From positions 1-64,000 of the forward strand of contig NZ_RXLZ01000011.1 of assembly GCF_003970865.1 (NCBI RefSeq): a stretch of 64,000 nt of DNA. Reading direction: 5' to 3'. Under the pieces are notes generated by a model. It had not been told where the DNA came from. It made no database searches and worked only from the letters and a program-made list of their open reading frames with translations. The position numbers and the translations under genes are program-made. The DNA is from Stenotrophomonas maltophilia (lineage in GTDB: Bacteria > Pseudomonadota > Gammaproteobacteria > Xanthomonadales > Xanthomonadaceae). Of this stretch, positions 15,415 to 26,137 are shown one piece after another (position 1 is the stretch's first letter; every line of letters starts with the position of its first letter).

Positions 15415-18400
15415 ATGGAAGCCATGAAGACGCACGCGCGAAGCCGTCGATGCCTGATCGGGCTGATTTTTCTGGGGATGTTCAATGCGCCGGGCGCAGC
15501 TGCGCAGGATACCCAGCCCGGCAAGTATCCCTGGGAGGAGTTCGACAAGCGCTTGCAGAGCAGCATGGACGTTGCCAGGTTGTCGGACGATTTGCTGGGA
15601 GACAGCGTAGGTCTTTCAAATGGCGCCTTGTCATTCTCGGCGGCTGACGTATCGCTGGAAAGTCATCACGCGTTACCAGTGAGCCTGAAACGCAAGTACG
15701 TGATGAAGAATCGCTATCAGTACGAGAACGATGCGCTTCTTGCTGACTGGGACCTGGACTTGCCCAGCATCAGTGGCGTTTTCTCAACAGACTGGGTCAT
15801 GGGGCATGCCGCAGCGTCGCCCGGTGCGCGCTGCAGTGTCAGCACAGTGTCCCAGGCGCAGCCGTCCATTCCATTCAGCGGGTCGATGGATGTCAGTGAC
15901 GTGTGGTCCGGAAACTCGATGAACATTCCGGGCGTGACCAGCGGGGAAATGCTGCTGATCAATGGTTCAACGGCCAGACCTGCCCAAGGGGGGCCGTACC
16001 ATTGGATGACCAACGATCAGGTGTTCGTTGGCTGCCTGTCTGCCATCCGCAACGGCCCCGGCGAGGGATTCCTGGCGATCGGGCCAGACGGCACCCGCTA
16101 CTGGTTCGACTGGATGGCCCAGTACGTCGAACCGCAGATCAAGAATCCGTTGAATGGTGCAAAACGGCTGGATCGTAGGCTCAATGTGCTGTATGCCACT
16201 CGCGTCGAAGACCGGTTCGGCAATAGCGTGGCGTACAACTATGCCAACGCAGCAAATGCACCTGCGCGATTGCAATCCATCGTCGCCAGTGACGGGCGCC
16301 AGATCAGCTTTTCCTATAACCCACGAGGTCAGATCGAAACCGCGACCACGAATGGCCGGACCTGGCGCTATCTGTATCGGAGCGACGGCAAGGTCTCGCT
16401 GTCGGCGGTCATCCAACCTGATGGAAGCCAGTGGAAGATCGACTTCTCGGGCCTCTCCAATGCCGCGTACTATGCCACGCCGCCCATTCCCAATGAGCCA
16501 GTCCGCAGTTGCTTTATAGACGGAACTCCGCTCGTGGGGCCACAGTCGGCAACTGGGCGTATCGAGCATCCTTCCGGCGCTGTAGGGACATTTACTGTCG
16601 CCATCCGCGAGCATGGTCGGAGCAACGTTCCAGTATCCTGCAAGAATTTCACGACTGGGTTAGGTGGAAACGACAGTGGTGATGATGTCAACCAGTGGGC
16701 GATTGCGTACAAGACGTACACACTGATCGAGAAGTCCATCAGCGGACCGGCCATTCCTCCGATGACCTGGAAGTACAGTTACAGTTCCGCAATCAGTTCC
16801 ATTTTTTACCCGGGTGGAACGATGGATCGGCCATGCCCATTGACCGGTGGGGTGGTATGTGGAGAACCGATCTGCACGAGTGACAGCTGTGCGGGTCGCG
16901 CAACGACGGTGGTGGAGGGGCCCGGCGCTGAGTGGACCCGCTACACCCACGGAAACAGCTTCAAGTATGACGAAGGAAAGCTCTTGCGCATTGAGCGTGG
17001 CAAGGGCGGCGATATCCTGCAGGTTGTCGAGAACACTTACGCGCTCTCGCCTGCAGGCCAGCCGTATCCCGCGCGTTTTGGTGTCAGCGCGCAGGATACC
17101 GGCGACAACTTCCCCCGCGAGGCGATCCAGCCAGAGCTGTCAACCGTCACGCGCCTGGACGGGGTGGTCTACACCCGTCGCACGAACAGCTTTGACAGCC
17201 TGGCTCGACCACTGAGCGTCTCCCGGTTCAATAATCAGGGAGACGCCCGTACGGATGTGACTGGGTATGGCGACAACCTTGGCCTTTGGGTGTTGGGTCA
17301 GGTGGCGCGCGTTTCCAACTCGGATACGGCGTCCGTGATCAGTCGCACCATCTACGATGGTCGGGCGCTTCCGATCGAACTCCACAGCCACGGGCGCCTT
17401 CTGCAGCGCTACAGCTACAACCCAGATGGCTCACTCGCGAGTATTGCCGATGCGAACAATCACATCACCCATCTGGCGGACTGGAAACGCGGCGTTGCGC
17501 AGACGCTGAAGTTCGCAGATGGCACGACACTGGTTCGTGGTGTGGATGACAATGGCTTCGTCACGTCGGTCACAGGCGAGACCGGTGCCGCGACCGGGTA
17601 TGAATATGATTCGATGGGGCGCATCTCGCGCATACGCTATCCAGCGGGCGACACGGTGGCATGGGCGGATACTGTTCGCAGTTTCAGCAAAAGCAGTGCA
17701 GCTGAGTATGGGGTCGCTGCAGGCCATTGGCGTCAGGATGTTTCGACCGGAAATGCACGCAAGCGCGTCTACTACGATGCATTCTGGCGGCCGCTGTTGA
17801 CCCAGGAGTTTGATGCGGCGTCGCCTGCGGAAACCCAGCGATTCGTGAGAGCCAGCTACGATCTACAGGGGCGCCTTGAGTTCCAGTCATATCCGTCGGC
17901 GTCAGCCAATGCCTCCACGGGCACTTGGACGACGTACGACGGCCTGGGGCGAGTGTCATCTGTCTCACAGGACAGCGAGTCTGGTTTGCTGACGACTACG
18001 ACCAGTTATCTTGCTGGCGGACTGGTAAGGGTGATTGATCCGAAAGGCCGGGTGACTACGACTGCATACCAGGCCTTTGATCAGCCCAGTCAGACGCAGC
18101 CGATCGCCATTGCACATCCCGGGGGGGTGTTCTCCGAGATTGTCCGTGACGTTTTTGGCAAGCCACTTTCCATCAAGCGGCGGAACGCGTCTTCTACTGA
18201 AGCGCTGACGCGCACTTATGTCTACGACGGCCACCAGCAACTGTGCAAGTCGATTGAACCGGAAACTGGCAGTACCGCGATGGGATATGACCCTGCGGGA
18301 AATCTGCTGTGGACGGCATCCGGGCTCGCATTGCCCAACGTCGCATCCTGTGATGCTGCCGCAGCCTTGTCGTCTTCGCGCCGCGTGGACCGGACGTACG

Positions 18401-21009
18401 ATGCGCGGAACCGTCTAGCGACACTGCGTTTTCCCGACCGGAATGGTGATCAGGACTGGCTCTATCATGCCGATGGCAAGCCCGCGCAGGTGACCACTCT
18501 GAATGACGGGGGCGGGGCCGTAGCGGTGAACGGCTATACGTACAACAAGCGTCGGCTTCTTACCGGTGAGTCGCTGCAGGAGTCGGCCGGGCCCGCCCTT
18601 TCGCTGGGGTATGGTTACGACAGCAACGGTACCAGGGCCGGAATTACCTATCCGAGCGGGATGTTCGTCGGCCTTGCCCCAAATGCGCTCGGGCAGGCAA
18701 CCCAGGCAGGCCCTTACGCGACTGCAGTGAGCTATTACCCCAATGGAGCGATTCGTCGATTCACTTACGGTAATGGCGTCGTGCACGGCATGCAGCAGAA
18801 CGCCCGCCAGCTGCCGGCGCAGGTTGTTGACGGGAACGGGGTGCTCGACTATTCGTATCTTTATGATGGCGCTGAAAACGTCGTCACCATCCTCGATGGC
18901 GTCGACAGCCTTCGTGATCGTCGGATGGAGTATGACCAGCTTGATCGCCTCCAGCAGGCGACCTCTGCGATGTTTGGCGGCAATGGTGTCATGCGCTACA
19001 CCTATGACGCACTGGATAACCTTCGCAGCAGCAGCCTCGCCGGAGTGAGGGACCATCAGTACTGGTACGACGCATCCAATCGGCTGACCAATGTACAGAC
19101 GACGGGTGGTTCCACGATTATTGGCTTGGACTATGACCCGCAAGGAAACCTTAGGAATCGAAACGGCGTTGTTCACACGTTCGATGTCGGCAATCGGCTG
19201 CGAAAGGTGGCCGGGGCTGAGTCGTATCGCTATGACGCACACGGGCGACGAGTTTTGTCGTCTGCCGAGAATGAGGAACGCCGGATTTTCTCTCTGTATG
19301 GTGAGGATGGCTTGCTGCGGCGACAGAACAATGAGCGGACGGGTGAAATCTCTGAATATGTCTACCTGGGTAGCAGTCTCGTAGCGAAGGTCGTTGGGCA
19401 TATTGCACCGGGCGTTCCGTCGCTGTCGGTTCCGCCTTCGTCGGAGACGGGGAGCTTCAGCCTAAGCTGGGGGGAAGTCGGCCGCGCGGTGCGCTACGAG
19501 CTTCGTGAGCAGCGAGACAGTGGCAGCTGGACCACGGTGTATTCGGGGGCTGGTAGAGTTTGGACAGTGAGCAATCGTTCGGCCGGTGTCTACGGATACT
19601 CGGTGCGGGCGTGCTCCTCGAATGCGTGTGGTGCATGGAGCAGTGTTGGCGCGATCAACGTTCAGGCTGAGCCGGTTGATGTTCCCATTGTCACAGTGCC
19701 GGCCACGAGCTATTCAGGCAACTACGTCGTGACCTGGAGCACAGTCGCCGGCGCCAGTCGCTATGAGCTGCAGGCATCCACTGGAGGTGCGTGGGCGAAC
19801 GTCCTCTCCGCCAATGTCGCGAATCATCCCGTCAGTGGGCAGCCCGCCGGCTCCGTGCAATACCGCGTGCGCGGTTGCAACGGGCGTGGATGTGCGGCTT
19901 ACTCTGCTCCCGCTTCCATCCAGGTCATTCTCAAGCCGGCGGCCGCGCCGACATTGTCGTTGCCGGCCAGCAACAGCTCCGGTGCGTATGTGGTTTCCTG
20001 GAGCCAGGTGGCAGGGGCAGCCCGCTATGCCCTGGAGCAACGCTCCGGTACAGGTGAATGGACGCAGATCGCGAACGCCGCCAGGACTTCGCAGGATGTT
20101 GCCGGGCGCCCCAGCGGTGAGGATGGCTATCGCGTCCGTGCCTGCAATGATGCCGGGTGTTCCAGCTATTCCGCCGTCGCGACCACCCGTGTCCTGCGCA
20201 TCCCTGCCGTGGCGCCTGTAATGAGTGGCAACTCCGCGCAGTATGGCAGTCCGGTCGTTGTTGGCTGGAGCGCCGTGCTCGATGGTGCGAGCTATGCGTT
20301 GGAGGAGCAGGCGCCGGGTCGAGCTTGGGCCCAGGTGCAGAACTCCAGCGCGATCGCCGCAACGCTTCCCGAACGTTCGACAGGGGCGTACGGCTATCGC
20401 GTGCGAGCCTGTAATGCCAGTGGTTGCGGACCGCTGTCATCGGCGCTGCTTGTCACCGTGCTGCGGGCGCCGTCTGCACCTGGTCTGTCCATCGATTCGT
20501 CAAACGTTGGAAGCGGTCAAGGGTTCAGGGTCTACTGGGGGGCAGTTGCCACTGCGAGTGCCTATCGGCTGGAGGAGCAATTTGCAGCTGGGCAGTGGAC
20601 GCAGGTTCTGGACTCGGCCGAGACGCAGTTCGCTGCGGGTGCTCGCGGCGCGGGCAGCTACGGCTACCGTGCCCGTGCATGTAACGCCGCCGGGTGCAGC
20701 GGGTATTCCGCTGTGGCTACCTTCACCCTGGTCCTGCGCCCGGTGCCTGATGTGCCGGGAAGCCTCAACGTCGCCGAAATGCGGAGCTCCTGTGAAATGG
20801 CCTGGGGAGCTTCCGCACGCGCTGAGCGATATGAACTGAGCAATGACGGTGGCGTGGTTTATCAGGGGGGCAATACGTCTTTCTCACAGGCAAATCCGCG
20901 TCGATGCGTTTCACCGTATCGCGTCCGTGCCTGCAACGGTACTGGCTGTTCTGAATGGTCGCTACCTGTCTATCATGGTGGAGGAGCCATGCTGATGCGG
21001 AGCCGATGA
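15415..21009 (+). CDS. Large exported Rhs/YD-repeat shell protein without core and toxin tip, with six FN3-like modules
   Basis: A 1864-residue protein. A signal peptide (RRCLIGLIFLGMFNAPGAAAQ, ending about residue 31) is followed by a long region of YD/RHS repeats (for example YDSMGRISRI, YDALDNLRSS, YRYDAHGRRV) up to about residue 1320. Such repeats form a hollow shell around toxin domains. From about 1325 to the end come six FN3-like modules, each closing with a Y-x-V-R-A-C-N-x-x-G-C motif, whose paired Cys fit a disulfide outside the cytoplasm. The protein stops right after VYHGGGAMLMRSR. It lacks the IHTDALGS-to-DPDGR core and any toxin, which the separate cassettes upstream supply. ATG 15424 is an alternative start. 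Confidence 0.85.
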   Translation: MEAMKTHARSRRCLIGLIFLGMFNAPGAAAQDTQPGKYPWEEFDKRLQSSMDVARLSDDLLGDSVGLSNGALSFSAADVSLESHHALPVSLKRKYVMKNRYQYENDALLADWDLDLPSISGVFSTDWVMGHAAASPGARCSVSTVSQAQPSIPFSGSMDVSDVWSGNSMNIPGVTSGEMLLINGSTARPAQGGPYHWMTNDQVFVGCLSAIRNGPGEGFLAIGPDGTRYWFDWMAQYVEPQIKNPLNGAKRLDRRLNVLYATRVEDRFGNSVAYNYANAANAPARLQSIVASDGRQISFSYNPRGQIETATTNGRTWRYLYRSDGKVSLSAVIQPDGSQWKIDFSGLSNAAYYATPPIPNEPVRSCFIDGTPLVGPQSATGRIEHPSGAVGTFTVAIREHGRSNVPVSCKNFTTGLGGNDSGDDVNQWAIAYKTYTLIEKSISGPAIPPMTWKYSYSSAISSIFYPGGTMDRPCPLTGGVVCGEPICTSDSCAGRATTVVEGPGAEWTRYTHGNSFKYDEGKLLRIERGKGGDILQVVENTYALSPAGQPYPARFGVSAQDTGDNFPREAIQPELSTVTRLDGVVYTRRTNSFDSLARPLSVSRFNNQGDARTDVTGYGDNLGLWVLGQVARVSNSDTASVISRTIYDGRALPIELHSHGRLLQRYSYNPDGSLASIADANNHITHLADWKRGVAQTLKFADGTTLVRGVDDNGFVTSVTGETGAATGYEYDSMGRISRIRYPAGDTVAWADTVRSFSKSSAAEYGVAAGHWRQDVSTGNARKRVYYDAFWRPLLTQEFDAASPAETQRFVRASYDLQGRLEFQSYPSASANASTGTWTTYDGLGRVSSVSQDSESGLLTTTTSYLAGGLVRVIDPKGRVTTTAYQAFDQPSQTQPIAIAHPGGVFSEIVRDVFGKPLSIKRRNASSTEALTRTYVYDGHQQLCKSIEPETGSTAMGYDPAGNLLWTASGLALPNVASCDAAAALSSSRRVDRTYDARNRLATLRFPDRNGDQDWLYHADGKPAQVTTLNDGGGAVAVNGYTYNKRRLLTGESLQESAGPALSLGYGYDSNGTRAGITYPSGMFVGLAPNALGQATQAGPYATAVSYYPNGAIRRFTYGNGVVHGMQQNARQLPAQVVDGNGVLDYSYLYDGAENVVTILDGVDSLRDRRMEYDQLDRLQQATSAMFGGNGVMRYTYDALDNLRSSSLAGVRDHQYWYDASNRLTNVQTTGGSTIIGLDYDPQGNLRNRNGVVHTFDVGNRLRKVAGAESYRYDAHGRRVLSSAENEERRIFSLYGEDGLLRRQNNERTGEISEYVYLGSSLVAKVVGHIAPGVPSLSVPPSSETGSFSLSWGEVGRAVRYELREQRDSGSWTTVYSGAGRVWTVSNRSAGVYGYSVRACSSNACGAWSSVGAINVQAEPVDVPIVTVPATSYSGNYVVTWSTVAGASRYELQASTGGAWANVLSANVANHPVSGQPAGSVQYRVRGCNGRGCAAYSAPASIQVILKPAAAPTLSLPASNSSGAYVVSWSQVAGAARYALEQRSGTGEWTQIANAARTSQDVAGRPSGEDGYRVRACNDAGCSSYSAVATTRVLRIPAVAPVMSGNSAQYGSPVVVGWSAVLDGASYALEEQAPGRAWAQVQNSSAIAATLPERSTGAYGYRVRACNASGCGPLSSALLVTVLRAPSAPGLSIDSSNVGSGQGFRVYWGAVATASAYRLEEQFAAGQWTQVLDSAETQFAAGARGAGSYGYRARACNAAGCSGYSAVATFTLVLRPVPDVPGSLNVAEMRSSCEMAWGASARAERYELSNDGGVVYQGGNTSFSQANPRRCVSPYRVRACNGTGCSEWSLPVYHGGGAMLMRSR

Positions 21010-21633
21010 TCAGCAGGCCGGCAATCCATTGCGCACCGACTGCCGCAGCACGGTTTTCAACCGCGCCGCGTCGGTCCTGCGCGGGTCGCTCAAGTAGGTC
21101 TCATGATGGGGGCCGGCAAAGGTGTAACCCAGTGCGGGCATCAGTTCGCCGTGCAGATGGGTCAGGATCGGGCCCTCGTCATCGTAGGCACCCACATGCA
21201 GGGTCTGCAGGCAGAGGCCTTCTTCAAGAATTTCATGGCGAAGGCTGGCCGGGACCTCGCCCAGTTTCTTCGCCGCATTGGCGATGGCAGCCTCCAACTG
21301 CTCTGGACTGATCCCGTTCGGCGTACGGATCATCACCGTCCACCTCCACTCATCCTTGTGGCGTGCCACAAAGCTTGACGGATCCTCGGCGCTCCACAGC
21401 GCTTCCAGCGGTGGCACCACGTAGTCCTGGCCCATGGCCTTCAGCGCGAACTTCAGTGCATAGCTCACCGAGTACAGCCACTGCACGGCCTGCAGGTAGG
21501 CGGGGGCGGTATTCGGATCACCGTGGCCGTCGACCATCACGTAGGGCAGGGGGGGTACGTCCACAGTCACGAACCGGCCCACCGGGGGCTGGTACAACGC
21601 ACGATCGCGCTTCTTGAAGTCAATCTTGTCCAT
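21010..21633 (-). CDS. GyrI-like small-molecule-binding domain protein
   Basis: A 207-residue soluble protein if started at the ATG complementary to 21631-21633, which has GGAGG upstream; a longer frame exists but lacks a ribosome site. Features include LPYVMVDGHGDPN near the N-terminus, and RWTVMIRTPNGIS and CLQTLHVGAYDDEGPIL further on, as in stand-alone GyrI-like (SbmC/effector-binding) proteins. Members bind hydrophobic ligands or hydrolyse cyclopropane compounds; the substrate here is unknown. It is convergent with the large Rhs gene, the stop codons being almost adjacent, and marks the return to ordinary chromosome. Confidence 0.75.
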   Translation of the reverse strand: MDKIDFKKRDRALYQPPVGRFVTVDVPPLPYVMVDGHGDPNTAPAYLQAVQWLYSVSYALKFALKAMGQDYVVPPLEALWSAEDPSSFVARHKDEWRWTVMIRTPNGISPEQLEAAIANAAKKLGEVPASLRHEILEEGLCLQTLHVGAYDDEGPILTHLHGELMPALGYTFAGPHHETYLSDPRRTDAARLKTVLRQSVRNGLPAC

Positions 21634-21985
21634 GGGGCTTCCTCCAGCGCCGAGCATCCCATGCATTGCCCGCGTGGGCATGCCTGAACACGTTCAGGCG
21701 ACTTTGCCGAACACGGGCGGAGCAGCCGCCATCGCCCGATGCTAGGATGCCGCCCCCGGGTGTTCTGCCCGCCGCGGTTGCGCGGTGCGACAACGTGTCG
21801 CAGCCAGAAACGGGCCTTTCCTGCGCTCGATCATTGTCAATGCCTTTCTTAAATGGTGGGTGACGGCCTAAAATTGAAAGGCTGACTCGACCCCACCTCC
21901 CTACCTGTCTTCCGGACCGGTGGGACCGGCTTTGGCCGGAACAGGCAGGACGGGGAACGGCATTCCCTCGCAATTGGATCGACCG
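21634..21985. other. Divergent intergenic region before cyoA
   Basis: About 350 bases with no gene. It should hold promoters for the GyrI-like gene and the cyo operon. A TAAAAT hexamer (21869-21874) is a possible -10 for cyoA, but no well-spaced -35 was found. Confidence 0.4.
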
Positions 21986-23041
21986 ATGATTCCGTTGAAT
22001 ACCCTTGGGCGCTGGTTGCGCCCGGGCCTGCTGTTGTCGTTGCTGGTGATGCTCACTGGCTGCGATGCCGTGGCCATCCTCAGTCCGAAGGGCCAGATCG
22101 GCCAGGATGAGAAGACCCTGCTGATCACGGCCACCGTGCTCATGCTGCTGGTCGTCATCCCGGTCATCATCATGACCCTGACCTTCGCGTGGAAGTACCG
22201 CGCCTCCAACACCAAGGCCCGTTACGAGCCGAAGTGGTCCCACTCGACGGCGATCGAGGTGGTGGTGTGGTCCATTCCCTGCATGATCGTGCTGGTGCTG
22301 GCGGTCCTGACCTGGCGCTCGTCGCACGCACTGGACCCGTACAAGCCGCTGGATTCGGATGTCAAGCCGGTCACCATCGAGGCGATCTCGCTGGACTGGA
22401 AGTGGCTGTTCATCTATCCGGAAGAGAAGGTGGCGGTCGTCAACGAAATCAAGTTCCCGGTCAACACGCCGCTGAACTTCAAGATCACGTCCGATTCGGT
22501 GATGAATGCCTTCTTCATCCCGCACCTGGGCAGCATGATCTACTCGATGGCTGCGATGGAGACCAAGCTCCACCTGATCGCCAACGAGACCGGTGAATTC
22601 CCGGGCATGTCCTCGCACTACAGCGGCGCGGGCTTCGCCAAGATGCACTTCACCGCCTACTCGGTCACCGATGCCGAATACCGCCAGTGGCTGGACCAGG
22701 TCCGCGCCGGCGAGCAGACCCTGGACAAGGCCTCGTTCAAGGCCCTGGGTGATGCGCGCAACGCCGAGTGGTATCCGGTCACCTACTTCGGCAAGACCGA
22801 AGAAGGCCTGTTCGACTGGGTCCTTGCCAAGCACATGGGCGACAACAAGCACTACGGCATGAAGCACGAGCACAAGGCCCCGGCCGATGGTGCCGCTGCC
22901 GAAGGCCACGACGCCCATGCGGGTCACGAGGGCCATGAAGGCCACGCCGACGCCGCTGCCGCTCCGGCCGAACACGCCGGACACACTGCTGACGAACACG
23001 CCGCCGCCGGTCACGCCGGCCACGCGGGTTCGGGAGAATGA
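21986..23041 (+). CDS. cyoA: Cytochrome bo3 ubiquinol oxidase subunit II
   Basis: A 351-residue subunit of the proton-pumping quinol oxidase in the inner membrane. The N-terminus is a lipoprotein signal (LLVMLTGC, Cys about residue 27). Two membrane helices follow, then the periplasmic cupredoxin-like domain. The loop that carries the CuA ligands in cytochrome c oxidases reads [14 protein letters not shown] without the two Cys, so it is a quinol oxidase. The tail is rich in His, Ala and Gly (about 290-350), longer than in E. coli. Its stop overlaps cyoB (ATGA). Confidence 0.92.
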   Translation: MIPLNTLGRWLRPGLLLSLLVMLTGCDAVAILSPKGQIGQDEKTLLITATVLMLLVVIPVIIMTLTFAWKYRASNTKARYEPKWSHSTAIEVVVWSIPCMIVLVLAVLTWRSSHALDPYKPLDSDVKPVTIEAISLDWKWLFIYPEEKVAVVNEIKFPVNTPLNFKITSDSVMNAFFIPHLGSMIYSMAAMETKLHLIANETGEFPGMSSHYSGAGFAKMHFTAYSVTDAEYRQWLDQVRAGEQTLDKASFKALGDARNAEWYPVTYFGKTEEGLFDWVLAKHMGDNKHYGMKHEHKAPADGAAAEGHDAHAGHEGHEGHADAAAAPAEHAGHTADEHAAAGHAGHAGSGE

Positions 23042-25041
23042 ACATGTTGGGTAAACTCTCAATTGAGTCGATCCCCCACGATCCGATCGTCCTGACGACG
23101 TTGATCGGCGCGGTTCTGGGTGGCCTGGGCGTCATGGCCCTGATCACCAAGTTCAAGCTGTGGGGCTATCTGTGGAAGGAGTGGTTCACCTCGGTGGATC
23201 ACAAGAAGATCGGCGTGATGTACCTCATCGTCGCCTTCGTCATGCTGCTGCGCGGTTTCTCCGACGCGATCATGATGCGTACCCAGCAGGCGCTCGCTGT
23301 CGGCGGGTCCGAGGGCTACCTGCCGCCGCACCACTACGACCAGATCTTCACCGCCCACGGCGTGATCATGATCTTCTTCGTGGCGATGCCGCTGATCACC
23401 GGCCTGATGAACCTGGCCGTGCCGCTGCAGATCGGTGCGCGCGACGTCGCGTTCCCGTTCGTCAACTCGCTCAGCTTCTGGCTGTTCGTGTCCGGCGCGG
23501 TGCTGATCATGCTGTCGCTGTGGATCGGTGAGTTCGCTGCCACCGGCTGGCTGGCGTTCCCGCCGTTGTCGGGCATCGAATACAGTCCAAGCGTAGGCAT
23601 GGACTACTACATCTGGGGTCTACAGGTCGCAGGCCTGGGTACCACGCTGAGCGGTATCAACTTCTTCATCACCATCCTGAAGATGCGTACCCCCAGCATG
23701 AAGCTGATGCAGATGCCGGTGTTCACCTGGACTGCCCTGGTGACCAACGTGCTGATCGTCGCTGCCTTCCCGGTGCTGACCATCACCCTGGTGCTGCTGA
23801 CCCTGGACCGTTACCTGGGTACGCACTTCTTCACCAATGACGGTGGCGGCAACGCCATGCTGTACATCAACCTGATCTGGATCTGGGGTCACCCGGAGGT
23901 GTACATCCTGGTCCTGCCGGCGTTCGGTGTGTTCTCCGAAGTCATCGCGACCTTCTCGCGCAAGGCGCTGTTCGGCTACAAGGGCATGGTCTACGCCACC
24001 GCCTGCATCGGCGTGTTGTCGTTCATCGTGTGGCTGCACCACTTCTTCACCATGGGCTCGGGTGCCAACGTCAATGCCTTCTTCGGCATCACGACGATGA
24101 TCATCTCGATCCCGACCGGCGTGAAGATCTTCAACTGGCTGTTCACCATGTTCCGCGGTCGCGTGCAGTTCACCACGCCCGTGCTGTGGACCATCGGCTT
24201 CATGGTCACCTTCACCATCGGTGGCATGACCGGCGTGATGCTGGCGATCCCGGCCATCGACTTCGTGCTGCACAACAGCCTGTTCCTGATCGCCCACTTC
24301 CACAACGTCATCATCGGCGGCGTGGTGTTCGGCATGTTCGCCGGCATCACCTACTGGTGGCCTAAGATGTTCGGCTTCCGCCTCAATGAGTTCTGGGGCA
24401 AGTGCGCGTTCTGGTGCTGGTTCATCGGCTTCTACGTGACCTTCATGCCGATGTACGTGCTGGGCTTCATGGGCATGACCCGTCGTCTGCAGAGCACCGT
24501 CAACCCGGCCTACGAGCCGCTGCTGCTGGTGGCTGCCGCAGGTGCCTTCATCGTCGGCGCCGGCATCCTGTGCCAGATCATCCAGGTGGCCGTGTCGATC
24601 CGCGACCGCAAGAAGACCGCCGACCTGACCGGCGACCCGTGGGATGCCCGTACGCTGGAGTGGGAAACCTCTTCGCCGCCGGCCTTCTACAACTTCGGCA
24701 GCCTGCCGGAAGTCACCGAGCTGGACGATTTCTGGGAGCGCAAGCAGCGTGGTGAAGCCTGGCCGAAGCCGGCCAAGTACACCGACATCCACATGCCGCG
24801 CAACACCGGCACGGGCGTTGTCATCGGTGCCTTCAGCCTGGTGTTCGGCTTCGCGATGATCTGGCACATCTGGTGGCTGGCCATCGTCGGCTTCGTCGGC
24901 ATGATCGCCACGTTCATCTACCGCACCTTCGACCAGGACGTGGACTACTGGGTCCCGGCCGCCGAGGTGGAACGCATCGAGAACGAACACCGCAAGCACC
25001 TGGAATCCCAGGGCCTGGTGAAGTCGGAGCTGAAGGCATGA
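23038..25041 (+). CDS. cyoB: Cytochrome bo3 ubiquinol oxidase subunit I
   Basis: This 667-residue catalytic subunit carries haem b, haem o3 and CuB and reduces oxygen to water while pumping protons. About 15 hydrophobic helices are visible. Key residues are seen in [17 protein letters not shown] (CuB His and the cross-linked Tyr), LHHFFTMG (the His pair of CuB) and IAHFHNVI (haem ligands). It overlaps cyoA and cyoC by 4 bases each, so the four subunits are translationally coupled. Confidence 0.95.
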   Translation: MNMLGKLSIESIPHDPIVLTTLIGAVLGGLGVMALITKFKLWGYLWKEWFTSVDHKKIGVMYLIVAFVMLLRGFSDAIMMRTQQALAVGGSEGYLPPHHYDQIFTAHGVIMIFFVAMPLITGLMNLAVPLQIGARDVAFPFVNSLSFWLFVSGAVLIMLSLWIGEFAATGWLAFPPLSGIEYSPSVGMDYYIWGLQVAGLGTTLSGINFFITILKMRTPSMKLMQMPVFTWTALVTNVLIVAAFPVLTITLVLLTLDRYLGTHFFTNDGGGNAMLYINLIWIWGHPEVYILVLPAFGVFSEVIATFSRKALFGYKGMVYATACIGVLSFIVWLHHFFTMGSGANVNAFFGITTMIISIPTGVKIFNWLFTMFRGRVQFTTPVLWTIGFMVTFTIGGMTGVMLAIPAIDFVLHNSLFLIAHFHNVIIGGVVFGMFAGITYWWPKMFGFRLNEFWGKCAFWCWFIGFYVTFMPMYVLGFMGMTRRLQSTVNPAYEPLLLVAAAGAFIVGAGILCQIIQVAVSIRDRKKTADLTGDPWDARTLEWETSSPPAFYNFGSLPEVTELDDFWERKQRGEAWPKPAKYTDIHMPRNTGTGVVIGAFSLVFGFAMIWHIWWLAIVGFVGMIATFIYRTFDQDVDYWVPAAEVERIENEHRKHLESQGLVKSELKA

Positions 25042-25676
25042 GCACCAATACCTCGACCCTGAGCCACGGGCACGCCGCGCAAGCGGCGGCCCATGGCCAT
25101 GACGACCACGAGCACCACGACACCGGCGGCAACACCGTCTTCGGTTTCTGGGTGTACCTGATGAGCGACTGCCTCATCTTCGCCTCGCTGTTCGCCACCT
25201 ATGTGGTGCTGGCAGGCGGTACCGACGGTGGCCCGACCGCGAAGGACCTGTTCGAACTGCCGTTCGTTGCATGGGAAACCGCGCTGCTGCTGACCTCGTC
25301 GCTGACGTTCGGCCTGGGCATGATTGCCATGCACCGCAAGCAGATGGGCCAGATGTACCTGTGGCTGGGCATCACCTGGCTGCTGGGCTTCGGCTTCATG
25401 TGCATGGAAGTGTGGGAGTTCCAGCACCTGATCCACCAGGGCTATGGTCCGGACCGCAGTGCCTTCCTGTCGGCGTTCTTCGCCCTGGTCGGTACCCACG
25501 GCCTGCACGTCAGCGCCGGCCTGCTGTGGCTGCTGGTGATGTTCGTGCAGCTGAAGAAGTACGGCCTGACCCCGACCAACAAGACCCGCATGGCGTGCCT
25601 GAGCCTGTTCTGGCACTTCCTGGACCTGATCTGGATCGGCGTGTTCTCCGTCGTCTACCTCAATGGAGCCCTGTAA
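25038..25676 (+). CDS. cyoC: Cytochrome bo3 ubiquinol oxidase subunit III
   Basis: A 212-residue subunit with five hydrophobic helices. The start is ATG 25038, overlapping cyoB. A His-rich N-terminus ([10 protein letters not shown]) precedes the first helix ([14 protein letters not shown]). [17 protein letters not shown] is a typical subunit III signature. It stabilises subunit I. Confidence 0.93.
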   Translation: MSTNTSTLSHGHAAQAAAHGHDDHEHHDTGGNTVFGFWVYLMSDCLIFASLFATYVVLAGGTDGGPTAKDLFELPFVAWETALLLTSSLTFGLGMIAMHRKQMGQMYLWLGITWLLGFGFMCMEVWEFQHLIHQGYGPDRSAFLSAFFALVGTHGLHVSAGLLWLLVMFVQLKKYGLTPTNKTRMACLSLFWHFLDLIWIGVFSVVYLNGAL

Positions 25677-26017
25677 TGGCACATGACAACCATGCACACG
25701 ACCACGCAGCGGGCGGCGAGAGCCACGGCAGCGTCAAGTCCTACCTGATCGGCTTCGTGCTGGCGGTGGTGCTGACCGTCATCCCGTTCTGGGTGGTGAT
25801 GTCCGGCGACTTCTCGCGCACCGTCAGCGGTGTGGTGATCGCGATCACCGCAGTGCTGCAGATGCTGGTCCACCTGGTGTTCTTCCTGCACCTGGACCGC
25901 TCTTCGGAAAGCCGCTGGAACGTCAACGCTGCGGCCTTCACCGTGGTGGTGATCGGCATCATCGTGGTCGGCACCCTGTGGGTCATGCACAACATGAACG
26001 TGCACATGATGCACTGA
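25676..26017 (+). CDS. cyoD: Cytochrome bo3 ubiquinol oxidase subunit IV
   Basis: A 113-residue protein with three hydrophobic helices and a His-rich N-terminus (HDNHAHDHAAGG). It starts at ATG 25676 in a TAATG overlap with cyoC. VLQMLVHLVFFLHLD is the family hallmark; it helps CuB insertion into subunit I. No cyoE (haem O synthase) follows: a terminator comes 25 bases later. Confidence 0.92.
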   Translation: MAHDNHAHDHAAGGESHGSVKSYLIGFVLAVVLTVIPFWVVMSGDFSRTVSGVVIAITAVLQMLVHLVFFLHLDRSSESRWNVNAAAFTVVVIGIIVVGTLWVMHNMNVHMMH

Positions 26018-26041
26018 CGTCTTCGCGACGTTGCCACGCAG

Positions 26042-26067
26042 AAAGGCCGCCCTCGGGCGGCCTTTTT
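26042..26067 (+). terminator. cyo operon terminator
   Basis: Stem AGGCCGCC / GGCGGCCT with a CTCG-type loop followed by five T, just after cyoD. Confidence 0.88.
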
Positions 26068-26083
26068 GTTTGTCTGCGGATGG

Positions 26084-26137
26084 GTAGTGCCGGCCGCTGG
26101 CCGGCAATCGCGGGAAGCCGGCCAGCGGCCGGCTCTA
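26084..26137. repeat. Inverted pair of SMAG-type palindromes
   Basis: GTAGTGCCGGCCGCTGGCCG begins at 26084 and an inverted partner GCCGGCCAGCGGCCGGCTCT runs from 26117 to 26136. The inverted copy runs into the end of the gene on the minus strand and supplies its stop codon (TAG, complement of 26135-26137). Confidence 0.8.

Noticed and set aside
21010-21300. Continuation of the Rhs shell into a core or tip after a frameshift
   Set aside because: All frames after the stop lack IHTDALGS or DPDGR motifs; the region is fully occupied by the convergent GyrI-like gene.
23620-24999. Long minus-strand frame opposite cyoB
   Set aside because: Low-complexity His/Asp/Gly/Arg-rich translation without domains; cyoB is certain on the other strand.
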